Positions 16,331 through 25,566 of a DNA stretch of 64,000 bases are shown in pieces. Source of the stretch: Actinomycetota bacterium (lineage in GTDB: Bacteria; Actinomycetota; Actinomycetes; Nanopelagicales; Nanopelagicaceae); the NCBI GenBank assembly GCA_947449535.1, contig CANFRP010000001.1:1-64000 (forward strand), in the 5' to 3' direction. Made by a program: the position numbers and the translations under genes. Positions within the stretch are counted from its first letter, which is position 1, and each line of letters opens with the position of its first letter. The notes beneath the pieces were generated by a model, which was not told where the DNA came from, ran no database searches, and saw only the letters and a list, made by a program, of their open reading frames with translations.

Positions 16331-18181
16331 CATCTGGCGTTGGTAAAGCTCAAAATAGAGACCACTCTGTGCCACTAGCTCGTCGTGCTTACCCCGCTCA
16401 ACTATATTTCCAGATTCCAAAACAAGAATTTGATCTGCTGCTTGGATGGTCGACAGCCTGTGAGCAATAACAATGCTGGTCCGACCCACGAGCGCTGATT
16501 TCAAAGCTTCTTGAACTAGTGCCTCATTTTCAGAATCCAAATGCGCCGTGGCTTCGTCGAGAATGACGACGCTGGGGGCTTTGAGCAATAAGCGAGCAAT
16601 TGCTAATCGCTGCTTCTCTCCACCAGATAATCGATGTCCGCGTTCCCCAACAACGGTATCGAAGCCGTTGGGAAGGGAGCGAATGAAATCTCCAATTTGG
16701 GCCGCATCGCATGCTGCCCACATTTGCGCTTCAGTCGCATCTTCTTTGGCATATCGTAAATTCACCGCAATGCTGTCGTGAAACATATGAGAATCCTGGG
16801 TTACTACCCCGATCGAATTGCGCAAGGAGATTAACGAATATTCTCGAATATCGATTCCATCAATCTCTATCGCACCAGAATTCACATCATAGAGTCGTGG
16901 CAAAAGTCCCGAGATTGTGGACTTGCCAGCGCCAGATGGACCGACGATTGCAGTGAGAGTTCCGGGTTTTACCGTGAAAGAAATGTTGTTGATCACCGAG
17001 CCGCTCTCTACTATCTCAGGCTTGGCAATCGACTCAAGAGAAGCAAGTGAAATTTCATCAGCTTTGGGATAGTGGAAAGAGACGCTCTTGAATTCAACCG
17101 AAGGTGTTTTCGTGGAAAGTACTTTCGGATTTGGAAGATCGGTCACCATCGGCTCTAGATCAAGGACTTCAAATACTCTTTCAAAGGAGACCAATGCAGA
17201 CATGACATCGACGCGAACATTGGATAGCGCCGTTAACGGCCCATAAAGGCGAGCCAATAGCGCCGTTATTGCCAGAAGAGTTCCGACCGTAATGGAGCCA
17301 CCAATAGCTAGATGACCGCCCACTCCAAAGGCGATTGCAGTAGCCACGGCCGCAACCGAAGTCATTGCTACGAAAAATATTCTGTTGAGGAGGGCGATCC
17401 GAATTCCGATATCTGCCACCCGGCGTGCGCGGGTAGCAAAATGAATCCGCTCTTTATCGCGATCTCCATAGAGCGATACGAGAAGCGCCCCGGAAACATT
17501 GAATCGCTCAGTCATTGTCGATGACATTTCTGCGTTGAGGTTAAATGATTCACGAGTGAATGCTTGAATCTTGCGACCAACCCATTTGGTGGGATAGAGA
17601 AAAAGCGGCAAGAGCGCCAGGGATAGAACCGTGATTTGCCATGAGAGAGTCAGCATCGCGCCTGTAACTAAGACCAAACTTAAGGAATTTGAGACTAATC
17701 CAGAAAGGGTCCCGGTGAAAGCTTGTTGCGCTCCGATCACATCTGAATTGATTCGCGAGATCAGCGCACCAGTCTGGGTACGAGTGAAGAAAGCAATCGA
17801 TTGAGTTTGGATATGCGAGAAGACTTGAGAACGAAGATCGTAGATCAGACCTTCACCTATACGCGATGAAAACCATCGCCCGATCAAAGTAAACCCAGCA
17901 TCTCCCACCGCAATTATTCCAACAATTATTGCAAGTCTTGTTACGACCCCACCATCTTTAGGAACTACGCCTTGGTCAATCAATTTTTTAAGCAGGAGTG
18001 GTGATGCGATCATTAAAACCGCATCTATAACAACGGTTATGAGGAAAATGGAGAGCCAGGTTTTATAAGGCTTGGCGAAAGCCAAAATTCGTCGAAAGGT
18101 TCCGGCCTTGAGTTTTTGGTTTTTCAACGACTGATCTTGCGACATCGCACGCATCATCGCGAAATTGGCATGGAAGGACAT
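16313..18181 (-). CDS. ABC exporter, fused membrane and ATPase domains
   Basis: Half-size exporter (622 residues) that should act as a dimer. An N-terminal six-helix ABC membrane domain (about 45-330) is followed by the nucleotide-binding domain with Walker A GPSGAGKST, signature LSGGEKQR, Walker B VVILDEATAHLD and the H-loop IVIAHRLST. It has the MsbA/multidrug-lipid exporter form; substrate unknown. The linker between the domains is longer than usual (about 340-395). The ATG is preceded by TAAGGT and six bases, so the gene is probably its own leaderless unit beyond sufT. Confidence 0.9.
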   Translation of the reverse strand: MSFHANFAMMRAMSQDQSLKNQKLKAGTFRRILAFAKPYKTWLSIFLITVVIDAVLMIASPLLLKKLIDQGVVPKDGGVVTRLAIIVGIIAVGDAGFTLIGRWFSSRIGEGLIYDLRSQVFSHIQTQSIAFFTRTQTGALISRINSDVIGAQQAFTGTLSGLVSNSLSLVLVTGAMLTLSWQITVLSLALLPLFLYPTKWVGRKIQAFTRESFNLNAEMSSTMTERFNVSGALLVSLYGDRDKERIHFATRARRVADIGIRIALLNRIFFVAMTSVAAVATAIAFGVGGHLAIGGSITVGTLLAITALLARLYGPLTALSNVRVDVMSALVSFERVFEVLDLEPMVTDLPNPKVLSTKTPSVEFKSVSFHYPKADEISLASLESIAKPEIVESGSVINNISFTVKPGTLTAIVGPSGAGKSTISGLLPRLYDVNSGAIEIDGIDIREYSLISLRNSIGVVTQDSHMFHDSIAVNLRYAKEDATEAQMWAACDAAQIGDFIRSLPNGFDTVVGERGHRLSGGEKQRLAIARLLLKAPSVVILDEATAHLDSENEALVQEALKSALVGRTSIVIAHRLSTIQAADQILVLESGNIVERGKHDELVAQSGLYFELYQRQMLNSAV

Positions 18182-18187
18182 GGCTAA

Positions 18188-18193
18188 ACCTTA
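18188..18193 (-). promoter_or_regulatory. -10 element of the ABC exporter, probably leaderless
   Basis: TAAGGT on the minus strand, six bases before the ATG. It overlaps a 13-bp palindrome CTTAGT-G-ACTAAG, and a hairpin GTCTGA-TTC-TCAGAC lies just upstream, after the sufT stop; the hairpin has no T-run, so it is an uncertain terminator. Confidence 0.5.
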
Positions 18194-18210
18194 GTGACTA
18201 AGTCTGAGAA

Positions 18211-18531
18211 TCAGACAGTGAAGCCGATAGCGCGAAGCTGCTCGCGTCCATCGTCGGTAATGCGATTTGGACCCCATGGTGGCATCCACACCCAATTAAT
18301 TTTGACATCACTAGTGAGATCCTGGAGCACGGAACGAGTTTGGTCTTCAATCACATCTTGAAGTGGGCATGCAGCAGAAGTGAGGGTCATATCCAAAGTT
18401 GCAATATTGCCTTCATCCACGCGCATGTCATAGACAAGACCGAGATCTACAACATTGATACCAAGTTCTGGATCGATGACATCTTTCATCGCCTCAGTGA
18501 CATCTTCTAGTGACGCTAGCTTCTCGCTCAT
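18211..18531 (-). CDS. sufT: MIP18/DUF59 family Fe-S assembly factor (SufT-like)
   Basis: A 106-residue single-domain DUF59 protein with the family pattern: VIDPELGINVVDLGLVY (18-34), LTSAACPLQD with the conserved cysteine (about 50-59), and a C-terminal WMPPWGPNRIT. SufT-type proteins help Fe-S cluster maturation or delivery. It is the last gene of the suf operon, three bases after sufU. Confidence 0.9.
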   Translation of the reverse strand: MSEKLASLEDVTEAMKDVIDPELGINVVDLGLVYDMRVDEGNIATLDMTLTSAACPLQDVIEDQTRSVLQDLTSDVKINWVWMPPWGPNRITDDGREQLRAIGFTV

Positions 18532-18533
18532 AT

Positions 18534-18986
18534 CTATCCCTTTGCTTCGGTCTCGGAAAGTGCTTGAGATGTTGCATCCTTAAATGCCATCCACCCCAGT
18601 AAAGCACATTTGATTCGGGCTGGAAATTGAGAGACCCCTGCTAACGCAACCGCGTCTTCGAGAATCTCTTCATCGCCACTTTTCGTCCCCTTGCTTTGCA
18701 TAAGTTCGGTAAAATTTTCAAGAATTGCAAAATCTTCATCAATCTTCTTGCCGATGAGTAGATCGCTCATAATTGAGGTGCTCGCCTGCGAGATGGAACA
18801 TCCCACGCCATCCCAACTAATATTCGTAATCAGATCACCTTCTACGGTGACATTCAACGTGATCTCATCGCCGCAAGAAGGATTCACATGATGAACTTCC
18901 TTGGAATAAGTGGGGCTCAACTTCTTATTCATAGGATTTTTATAGTGATCAAGAATCACTTCTTGGTAGAGCGAGTCAAGTTGCAT
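18534..18986 (-). CDS. sufU: SufU, sulfur-transfer partner of SufS
   Basis: IscU-like protein of 150 residues. In SUF systems of Gram-positives it binds zinc and accepts sulfur from SufS. The ligand residues are visible: Cys in PSCGDEI, Cys in GVGCSISQAS and Cys in RIKCALLGW, with the Asp of CGD. It lies between sufS and sufT with two-base gaps, which fits a SufS partner. Confidence 0.95.
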   Translation of the reverse strand: MQLDSLYQEVILDHYKNPMNKKLSPTYSKEVHHVNPSCGDEITLNVTVEGDLITNISWDGVGCSISQASTSIMSDLLIGKKIDEDFAILENFTELMQSKGTKSGDEEILEDAVALAGVSQFPARIKCALLGWMAFKDATSQALSETEAKG

Positions 18987-18988
18987 GG

Positions 18989-20239
18989 CTAGACCTTGAA
19001 ATATTTCTGGGCATACTCAATGCCGTCTATAAGTGCGTCAATATCGGAAGTGTCGTTATAGATATAGAACGATGCGCGAGTAGTCCCCACCACATGCATT
19101 TTGCGCATCAGCGGCCAGGCGCAGTGATGTCCTGTTCGAACCGCGATCCCATGTTGGTCGAGCACCTGTCCCGCATCATGCGGATGGATACCTTCGATCG
19201 TGAAAGAGATGACTCCCCCGCGCATTTGGGTATTTGTTGGACCGATGATCGATACGTCGCGAAGCGTTGAGAATTTTTCTAACGCATATTTAGTCAGAGC
19301 GTGTTCGTGTGCTTCGACTTTATCCATGCCAATCTTTGTTAGATAGTCGAGTGCGGCGGCCAATCCGACAGCTTGCGCCATATTTGGAACGCCAGCTTCA
19401 AATTTGCGAGGCGCGGGCGCCCAGGTCGCATCCGTCATCGTTACCGATTCAATCATCGATCCACCAGTGAGAAATGGCTCCATGGATTGCAAGTGTTCAA
19501 ACTTTCCCCAAAAAATTCCTACACCAGTGGGTCCCAGTGCTTTATGGCCAGAGAATGCAAGAAAATCAATTCCAAGCTTTTTTACGTCAACTGCGAAGTG
19601 TGGAACAGATTGACAAGCATCAAGTACGAAAACCGCCCCCACATCGTGAGTGCGCTTTACTAAAGCTTCCAGTGGGTTGATCGTTCCCAATACATTTGAT
19701 TGGTGAGTGATAGCCACAATCTTTGTCTTCGTAGAAATAATTGAATCGATATCAGATAGATCCAGCCGGCCTTGATCGGTAACCGGAAACCATGTGATTT
19801 CGGCGCCTGTCCTTTTTGCAAGCTGTTGCCAAGGAATGAGATTGGCGTGATGTTCCATCTCCGACAGAACTATGCGATCGCCTGGTTGTAGGGCAAAGCG
19901 CGAGCCGGGAAGAGAATTTCCGAAGGAATAGGCGATGAGATTGATGCTCTCGGTTGCGCTCTTTGTGAATACAACTTCCTCGACATCTGCGCCGATAAAT
20001 TTTGCAACTGTGGCCCGCGCACCTTCGTAGGCTTCACTCGCTTCTTCGGCGAGCAAATGGGCACCTCGATGCACAGCTGCATTGTGTTCGCTATAGAAGC
20101 GACGTTCAGCCTCTAACACGATATTTGGCTTCTGGCTTGTAGCGCCGCTGTCGAGATAAATGAGTTTGCCATCGTTACGCATCTTTTTAGAAAGGATCGG
20201 GAAATCCTTCTTGATTGATGCAACGTCCAGCATGCTCAT
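18989..20239 (-). CDS. sufS: Cysteine desulfurase SufS
   Basis: PLP enzyme that takes sulfur from cysteine for Fe-S clusters (class V aminotransferase fold). The 416-residue protein has the PLP lysine in FSGHKALGPTG and the reactive cysteine in RTGHHCAWP, the group II (SufS) type loop. It follows sufC by 11 bases and precedes sufU. No clear Shine-Dalgarno is visible ahead of the ATG, which is followed two codons later by a second ATG. Confidence 0.96.
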   Translation of the reverse strand: MSMLDVASIKKDFPILSKKMRNDGKLIYLDSGATSQKPNIVLEAERRFYSEHNAAVHRGAHLLAEEASEAYEGARATVAKFIGADVEEVVFTKSATESINLIAYSFGNSLPGSRFALQPGDRIVLSEMEHHANLIPWQQLAKRTGAEITWFPVTDQGRLDLSDIDSIISTKTKIVAITHQSNVLGTINPLEALVKRTHDVGAVFVLDACQSVPHFAVDVKKLGIDFLAFSGHKALGPTGVGIFWGKFEHLQSMEPFLTGGSMIESVTMTDATWAPAPRKFEAGVPNMAQAVGLAAALDYLTKIGMDKVEAHEHALTKYALEKFSTLRDVSIIGPTNTQMRGGVISFTIEGIHPHDAGQVLDQHGIAVRTGHHCAWPLMRKMHVVGTTRASFYIYNDTSDIDALIDGIEYAQKYFKV

Positions 20240-20250
20240 GAAATTAGAAA

Positions 20251-21003
20251 TTACGCGTTAACGTAATCTGCATAGCCCTTCTCTTCCAACTTATCGGCTA
20301 GCTCCGGACCGCCTTCTTCAACCACGCGACCGTTAGCAAATACATGAACGAAATCTGGCTTGATGTAGCGAAGAATTCGGGTGTAGTGAGTAATCAAAAG
20401 AACGCCAAGATCACTGTTCGCCTTCACTCCGTTAACTCCTTCAGAGACTATTCGAAGCGCATCGACATCAAGACCTGAATCTGTCTCGTCAAGGATTGCA
20501 AACTTCGGCTTAAGAAGAGCAAGTTGAAGAATCTCGTGACGCTTCTTCTCGCCTCCAGAGAAACCCTCATTAACCGAGCGCTCAGCAAATCCAGGATCCA
20601 TATTGAGCCCGGCCATCGCCTCTTTTACTTCTCCGACCCAGGTACGAACTTTTGGAGCTTCACCGCGAATCGCAGTAACTGCGGTACGAAGGAAGTTAGT
20701 CACAGAAACTCCCGGAACTTCTACTGGGTACTGCATCGCAAGGAAGAGCCCTGACTTTGCGCGCTCATCCACCGACATCGCCAAAACATCTTGACCATCG
20801 AGAGTCACTGATCCATCAGTGATTGTGTACTTAGGATGACCAGCAATTGAGTAGGCAAGAGTCGATTTACCAGAACCGTTGGGCCCCATGATTGCATGTG
20901 TCTCACCTGATTTAATGGTCAGATCGACACCACGCAAAATCTCTTTGAATCCCTCTTCGGTTGCTACAGAAACATGCAGGTTCTTAATTTCTAATGTGCT
21001 CAT
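20251..21003 (-). CDS. sufC: Fe-S assembly ATPase SufC
   Basis: ABC-type ATPase of the SufBCD scaffold. The 250-residue protein has Walker A GPNGSGKST, the signature FSGGEKKR and Walker B FAILDETDSGLDVDAL (the SufC form, with ETDSGLD). It has no membrane domain, as expected. AAGGAAAATC precedes the ATG. It follows the Rieske gene. Confidence 0.97.
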   Translation of the reverse strand: MSTLEIKNLHVSVATEEGFKEILRGVDLTIKSGETHAIMGPNGSGKSTLAYSIAGHPKYTITDGSVTLDGQDVLAMSVDERAKSGLFLAMQYPVEVPGVSVTNFLRTAVTAIRGEAPKVRTWVGEVKEAMAGLNMDPGFAERSVNEGFSGGEKKRHEILQLALLKPKFAILDETDSGLDVDALRIVSEGVNGVKANSDLGVLLITHYTRILRYIKPDFVHVFANGRVVEEGGPELADKLEEKGYADYVNA

Positions 21004-21011
21004 GATTTTCC

Positions 21012-21314
21012 TTACTCGGCCGATGTGATGGTGACGGTATTTCCATCACGTTCTACTGAAAAAATAGGGACAGGAGAGGTGGCGGGCGGTGTTACCGCTT
21101 CGCCAGTACGAAGATCGAACTCCGCTCCGTGGAGCCAACATTCGATTTTGTATCCAGAGATGTCACCTTCTGCAAGTGATGCGTCAGAATGGCTACAGGT
21201 ATCGCCGATCGCAAAAACTTCTTCACCAATGCGTGCAACACAAACCGCTCTTCCATCAACTTCGATCCGAAGCGGTTTATTTGGCGTGAGAGATTCAAAA
21301 TCTATGGTGGTCAT
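21012..21314 (-). CDS. Rieske-type [2Fe-2S] ferredoxin in the suf operon
   Basis: A 100-residue soluble Rieske protein of the dioxygenase-ferredoxin class. The cluster ligands are in CSH (about 40-42) and CWLHG (about 60-64), the C-x-H...C-x2-H pattern. It overlaps sufD by four bases and sits before sufC, an arrangement I recall from other actinobacterial suf operons. A role in electron supply to Fe-S assembly is inferred from context only. Confidence 0.93.
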   Translation of the reverse strand: MTTIDFESLTPNKPLRIEVDGRAVCVARIGEEVFAIGDTCSHSDASLAEGDISGYKIECWLHGAEFDLRTGEAVTPPATSPVPIFSVERDGNTVTITSAE

Positions 21315-22390
21315 TCGCCCACCTTCGATAGCTCGGAATCGATACGATCCATAATGCGCTCCTGGATAACTTCAATCCCAATCTTGCTGACGATCTCGGC
21401 GAAGAAGCCGCGAATAACAAGGCGACGCGCGAGCTCTGCAGGGATGCCACGAGACTCTAAGTAGAAAAGCTGTTCATCATCAAAACGTCCAGTAGTACTT
21501 GCATGGCCAGCACCAACAATTTCGCCAGTTTCAATCTCAAGATTAGGGACAGAATCGGCGCGAGCCCCATCTGAGAGCAAGAGATTGCGGTTAAGTTCGT
21601 AAGTATCTGTGCCTTCGGCATTTGCGCGAATGAAAACATCGCCAATCCAGACTGAATGTGCATTATTGCCAGCAAGGGCACCTTTGTAATTCACGCGAGA
21701 TTTGGCATGAGGGAAATTGTGATCTACATGGATCCGATGTTCTTGATGTTGACCATCTGTTGCAAAGTAGACGCCAGAAAGCTCGGCGCTTGATCCTTGA
21801 CCTGAATACTCCACTGTAGGAAGTATGCGAACAACCGATCCACCGATAGTTACTACAGTGGAGACAAATTGCGCATCTTTTCCGATGATTGCATGATGAC
21901 GCGCTAAGAAAACAGCATCGGATTCGAACTCTTGCAACGTTACGAAAGTCAGATGAGAACCGGTGTCGAGTGAGAATTCCATCTCCTCAGCCAAAATTCC
22001 GCCGCCAGTATTTTCAACGATGACCGTCGCGCGAGCATGCGTACCTAATTTAATTAGTGTGCGGGATGCTTCGGGGCCGGTGCTCACGCCAGATCGATGG
22101 AGATAGATCGGAGCATCGAGCTCGACATCTCGAGCAATCTCAAGAACGAGCTCTTGCGAAACGGCTGAGCGAACTCTCTCAGTCACCAAGTCATCGGTAG
22201 TAGATAGTGGCGCTGACACGCTTTGTGAGAGCTTTACGCCCGTAGGAAGTTCGCCTATCACCTGTAGTGATGGATGATCTAGCAAGGTAACGGAGGCGTC
22301 GTGCAAACCACCAAGTCTTGCAAGTGGAGTGAAACGCCAGGCTTCCTCCCGACCAGTTGGAGTGAGGTAATTAGTGGTGAGTACGCTCAT
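21311..22390 (-). CDS. sufD: Fe-S assembly scaffold protein SufD
   Basis: Beta-helix partner of SufB in the SufBC2D complex. The 359-residue protein shares the C-terminal SUF core with SufB, including GHASTTGRFDDEQLFYLESRGI near residue 305. It overlaps sufB by one base (TAATG) and the Rieske gene by four, so translation is coupled along the operon. Confidence 0.95.
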   Translation of the reverse strand: MSVLTTNYLTPTGREEAWRFTPLARLGGLHDASVTLLDHPSLQVIGELPTGVKLSQSVSAPLSTTDDLVTERVRSAVSQELVLEIARDVELDAPIYLHRSGVSTGPEASRTLIKLGTHARATVIVENTGGGILAEEMEFSLDTGSHLTFVTLQEFESDAVFLARHHAIIGKDAQFVSTVVTIGGSVVRILPTVEYSGQGSSAELSGVYFATDGQHQEHRIHVDHNFPHAKSRVNYKGALAGNNAHSVWIGDVFIRANAEGTDTYELNRNLLLSDGARADSVPNLEIETGEIVGAGHASTTGRFDDEQLFYLESRGIPAELARRLVIRGFFAEIVSKIGIEVIQERIMDRIDSELSKVGE

Positions 22391-23811
22391 TAACCAACTG
22401 CCCCTTCCATTTGAAGTTCAATCAAACGGTTGAGCTCAAGTGCGTATTCCATTGGCAATTCGCGGGCAATTGGCTCAATAAATCCACGAACGATCATCGC
22501 CATCGCTTCATCTTCGGACAATCCACGTGACATCAAATAGAAGAGCTGATCATCTGAGATCTTTGAAACTGTGGCTTCGTGACCCATCGAAACATCATCT
22601 TCTCGAATATCAACGTAAGGATAAGTATCTGAGCGAGAGATTGTGTCAACGAGAAGTGCGTCGCACTTAACGGTGGACTTGGAGTGGTGAGCGCCTTCTT
22701 GAACCTGAACCAAGCCACGATAGGAGGTACGTCCACCACCGCGTGCAACTGATTTAGATATAACCGATGAGGATGTATATGGAGCGGCATGAACCATCTT
22801 TGCTCCAGCATCTTGATGTTGGCCTGCGCCAGCAAATGCAATTGAAAGTGTCTCGCCCTTTGCGTGAGGTCCCATAAGGAAGACCGCCGGATATTTCATA
22901 GTCACTTTGGAGCCAATGTTTCCATCGATCCATTCCATGGTCGCACCTTCAGCACATGTTGCACGCTTGGTAACGAGGTTATATACATTGTTAGACCAGT
23001 TTTGAATGGTGGTGTAGCGAACGCGCGCACCCTTCTTGACGATGATCTCGACAACTGCAGAGTGCAATGAATCGGATGAGTAAATAGGAGCAGTGCAACC
23101 TTCGACATAGTGCACGTATGAATCCTCATCGGCGATGATCAATGTCCGCTCGAATTGGCCCATATTCTCAGTATTGATGCGGAAATAAGCTTGCAGCGGA
23201 ATATCAACCTTTACGCCCTTGGGGATATAGATGAAGGAGCCGCCAGACCAAACCGAAGTATTGAGAGCAGCAAATTTATTGTCGCCAACCGGAATAACTG
23301 TTGCAAAATATTCCTTAAATAGCTCTGGGTACTGCTTAAGCGCAGTATCAGTATCTACAAAAATTACGCCTTGTGCCTCGAGATCTTCTCGAATGGAGTG
23401 ATAAACCACTTCTGATTCGTATTGGGCGGCAACTCCAGAAACTAACCGTTGTTTTTCGGCTTCAGGAATTCCGAGTCGGTCGTACGTATTCTTAATATCA
23501 TCTGGCAGGTCGTCCCAGGTTGTCGCTTGCTTCTCGGTTGAGCGAACGAAGTACTTGATAGTGTCGAAAAAGATTCCAGAGAGATCAGATCCCCATGATG
23601 GCATCGGCTTCTTGTCGAATAACTTCAAACCCTTTAATCGCAGGTCAAGCATCCATTCTGGCTCTGATTTCTTCGCTGAAATATCGCGAACTACCTCTTC
23701 GTTGATTCCACGTCTGGAATTGGCACCAACATCGTTCTTATCAGACCAGCCATACTCATAATTTCCAATTCCCTCGATCTCTTGCAAAGTAGCTTCTGTT
23801 GTGTCGCTCAT
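22390..23811 (-). CDS. sufB: Fe-S assembly scaffold protein SufB
   Basis: Core scaffold on which the cluster is built. The frame is open further upstream, but I place the start at 23811 ([12 protein letters not shown]): the ATG overlaps the sufR stop as ATGA and has AAAGAG upstream, giving the usual 473 residues. Conserved parts include [13 protein letters not shown], the VEGCTAP cysteine and the C-terminal [21 protein letters not shown] with the conserved Glu/His region. Confidence 0.96.
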   Translation of the reverse strand: MSDTTEATLQEIEGIGNYEYGWSDKNDVGANSRRGINEEVVRDISAKKSEPEWMLDLRLKGLKLFDKKPMPSWGSDLSGIFFDTIKYFVRSTEKQATTWDDLPDDIKNTYDRLGIPEAEKQRLVSGVAAQYESEVVYHSIREDLEAQGVIFVDTDTALKQYPELFKEYFATVIPVGDNKFAALNTSVWSGGSFIYIPKGVKVDIPLQAYFRINTENMGQFERTLIIADEDSYVHYVEGCTAPIYSSDSLHSAVVEIIVKKGARVRYTTIQNWSNNVYNLVTKRATCAEGATMEWIDGNIGSKVTMKYPAVFLMGPHAKGETLSIAFAGAGQHQDAGAKMVHAAPYTSSSVISKSVARGGGRTSYRGLVQVQEGAHHSKSTVKCDALLVDTISRSDTYPYVDIREDDVSMGHEATVSKISDDQLFYLMSRGLSEDEAMAMIVRGFIEPIARELPMEYALELNRLIELQMEGAVG

Positions 23812-24536
23812 TTTTTGCTCTTTCCTGTAGATGCGAGTTCGCGTTTGGTTGCTGAAAGGTTGGGGATAAATGTTGTACACACTCCATCGCCATGGGCGAT
23901 AGTGGCGAGGCGTTGAACGTGTGTTCCAAGTAGCGCAGAGAATGCTTCAGTTTCTGCGTCGCATAGTTCTGGATATTGGGCAGCCACATGTGCAATCGGA
24001 CAATGATTCTGGCAGAGCTCTTCGCCAACCCCTCGGGAATGAGAATTAGCGGCATACCCTTCGGCAGAGAGAAATGTTGCGAGCGCTTCACTCTTATCTT
24101 TAATGCTCTTCTTCGCTTCAATGCTCTTCCCAGCACGACGTGAAATATCTTCCGCGCGACTAGTGGCGAACTCTTTTACGAGGGCTCCCCCAGATTTGGT
24201 TGCCATAAATTTGAGAGCAGAGACAGCTAGGTCGTCGTAGGAATGTTCAAACTTTTCGCGACCAAAATCTGTCATAACAAAAACTTTTGAGGGCCGACCG
24301 CGACCACGAACTGATGTGGACGTTTGGTGAGGTTCACGTGCATCGAGCACGCCTTCTTCCTTAAGAGAATCCAGATGGCGGCGAATGCCTGCAGAAGTTA
24401 TGGAAAGTCGCTCGGCCAGATCCACAGCCGTGGCTGGACCACCTTCAAGGATCGCTTTAGCGACCTGGTCTCGGGTCCGGTCTGGCTCACTCTTTTTCAC
24501 AACAGTAGTGTTGCGTAATTCCCCCAAACTCTCCAC
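23808..24536 (-). CDS. sufR: SufR, Fe-S cluster-dependent repressor of the suf operon
   Basis: DeoR/ArsR-like winged-helix regulator. The HTH is at [24 protein letters not shown]; a C-terminal cysteine group (CQNHC and then PELC) supplies probable 4Fe-4S ligands. The frame is open to 24665, but that would run into ctaA. I choose the GTG at 24534-24536 because AAAGGG lies nine bases upstream (24546-24551), giving 242 residues. A second GTG at 24500 has no ribosome-binding site. The gene heads the suf operon, overlaps sufB by four bases and has a SufR-type palindrome at 24497-24513. Confidence 0.9.
   Translation of the reverse strand: MESLGELRNTTVVKKSEPDRTRDQVAKAILEGGPATAVDLAERLSITSAGIRRHLDSLKEEGVLDAREPHQTSTSVRGRGRPSKVFVMTDFGREKFEHSYDDLAVSALKFMATKSGGALVKEFATSRAEDISRRAGKSIEAKKSIKDKSEALATFLSAEGYAANSHSRGVGEELCQNHCPIAHVAAQYPELCDAETEAFSALLGTHVQRLATIAHGDGVCTTFIPNLSATKRELASTGKSKK
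24497..24513 (-). promoter_or_regulatory. SufR operator palindrome
   Basis: On the minus strand the bases read ACACT-N5-TGTGA (24497-24511), which matches the inverted repeat I recall for mycobacterial SufR. The overlapping CAAC-N6-GTTG (24500-24513) matches the cyanobacterial SufR site. It lies just inside the chosen sufR start, downstream of the divergent promoter region, so SufR probably represses its own operon here. Confidence 0.75.
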
Positions 24537-24574
24537 TTCAGCGGGCCCTTTCGAGTGTGAGTTAGCCCCCCGCG

Positions 24575-24584
24575 AGAATAGGGT
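24575..24584. promoter_or_regulatory. Overlapping divergent -10 elements of sufR and ctaA
   Basis: On the plus strand TAGGGT (24579-24584) lies six bases before the ctaA ATG, the leaderless pattern. On the minus strand TATTCT (24575-24580) could be the -10 of the sufR operon. The two hexamers overlap by two bases, so the two polymerases should exclude each other. No good -35 is visible for either. Confidence 0.5.
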
Positions 24585-24590
24585 TAGGCC

Positions 24591-25532
24591 ATGCCTCAGA
24601 TCCGCGCGCTGCTCGAGCGAATTGCCCAGCGACTTCTGCCCTATGTAGACCGGTTCCTCCTCCATCGCAGAGTCTTCACTTGGCTAGTAGTGCTCCAAGC
24701 GGGGTTGATTATTACGGGTGGCGCGGTTCGTCTCTCCAAGTCCGGACTGGGCTGCCCCACCTGGCCAAAGTGCACAACGGATTCTTATGTCCCGGTCAAA
24801 GGGCAAATGCAAGGAACCCTTCATTCGTGGATTGAATTTGGCAACCGCCTGCTGACCTTCGTTCTCGTTATCGGAAGTCTGCTCGCCATCGCCACCGCTC
24901 TTCGACTCTACGGACGGCGCAAGCCTCGCTACATACTCGTGATGACTCTTCTTCAATTTTTGGGGATTTTTGGTCAAGGAATTCTGGGTGGGATCACTGT
25001 TCTCACAAAACTTAATCCCATTCCAGTGGCAGGGCATTTCCTCCTCTCCATAATTTTGGTGGCAGGTGCGATCTCACTTCGACAAAGGGCTTTCGATAGA
25101 GCTCCCCTCGTTTTGAAATCCACCACTGTGCGAATGTCCAAGATATTGGTTGCACTGACCGGATTAGTCCTGGTTGTCGGCACTGTAGTAACTGGCAGTG
25201 GCCCTCACGCTGGAGATATTCAAGCCCCTCGCACAGGATTGGACCCGGCAAAAGTTGCACTCCTCCATGGCGATCTGGTCATTGCTTTAATTTCACTCAC
25301 TATCGGATTGTTGCTAGTGATTCGCGTTTCCGAGAGCGAACCAGCTAAAAAAATTATCTACCGGGCGGTAGCGGTATTTCTCTTTGTCTCACTCGCCCAA
25401 GGTTTTATAGGATACGTGCAGTATTTCACAGCGCTACCAGAATTATTGGTGGGTGCTCATCTGCTTGGTTCCACATTGGTGTGGAGCGCTGTTTGGAGAA
25501 TTAATTTATTAAGTCCTTCCATTCGCAAGTAA
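24591..25532 (+). CDS. ctaA: Heme A synthase
   Basis: Membrane enzyme that converts heme O to heme A for aa3-type cytochrome oxidase. The 313-residue protein has about eight hydrophobic helices and the N-terminal GGAVRLSKSGLGCPTWPKC segment, whose cysteine pair (extracytoplasmic loop) is typical of one CtaA class; further His residues lie in GHFLL, GPHAG, LLHGD and VGAHLLG. It is divergent from sufR. The heme O synthase gene ctaB, often between ctaA and tkt, is absent here. Confidence 0.93.
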   Translation: MPQIRALLERIAQRLLPYVDRFLLHRRVFTWLVVLQAGLIITGGAVRLSKSGLGCPTWPKCTTDSYVPVKGQMQGTLHSWIEFGNRLLTFVLVIGSLLAIATALRLYGRRKPRYILVMTLLQFLGIFGQGILGGITVLTKLNPIPVAGHFLLSIILVAGAISLRQRAFDRAPLVLKSTTVRMSKILVALTGLVLVVGTVVTGSGPHAGDIQAPRTGLDPAKVALLHGDLVIALISLTIGLLLVIRVSESEPAKKIIYRAVAVFLFVSLAQGFIGYVQYFTALPELLVGAHLLGSTLVWSAVWRINLLSPSIRK

Positions 25533-25566
25533 TGCGAATTGGCGATACGAGAGAGAGTAAGTAGAT

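Noticed and set aside
23812-23880. Longer sufB N terminus (23 extra residues)
   Set aside because: The extension lies inside the sufR coding end and lacks a ribosome-binding site; the ATGA overlap start fits the family.
24537-24665. Longer sufR N terminus
   Set aside because: It would overlap the first 75 bases of the divergent ctaA gene and its -10 element and shows no family sequence.
25521-25539. Inverted repeat ATTCGC/GCGAAT at the ctaA stop as a terminator
   Set aside because: Six-base arms only, no T-run, and it overlaps the stop codon; too weak to call.
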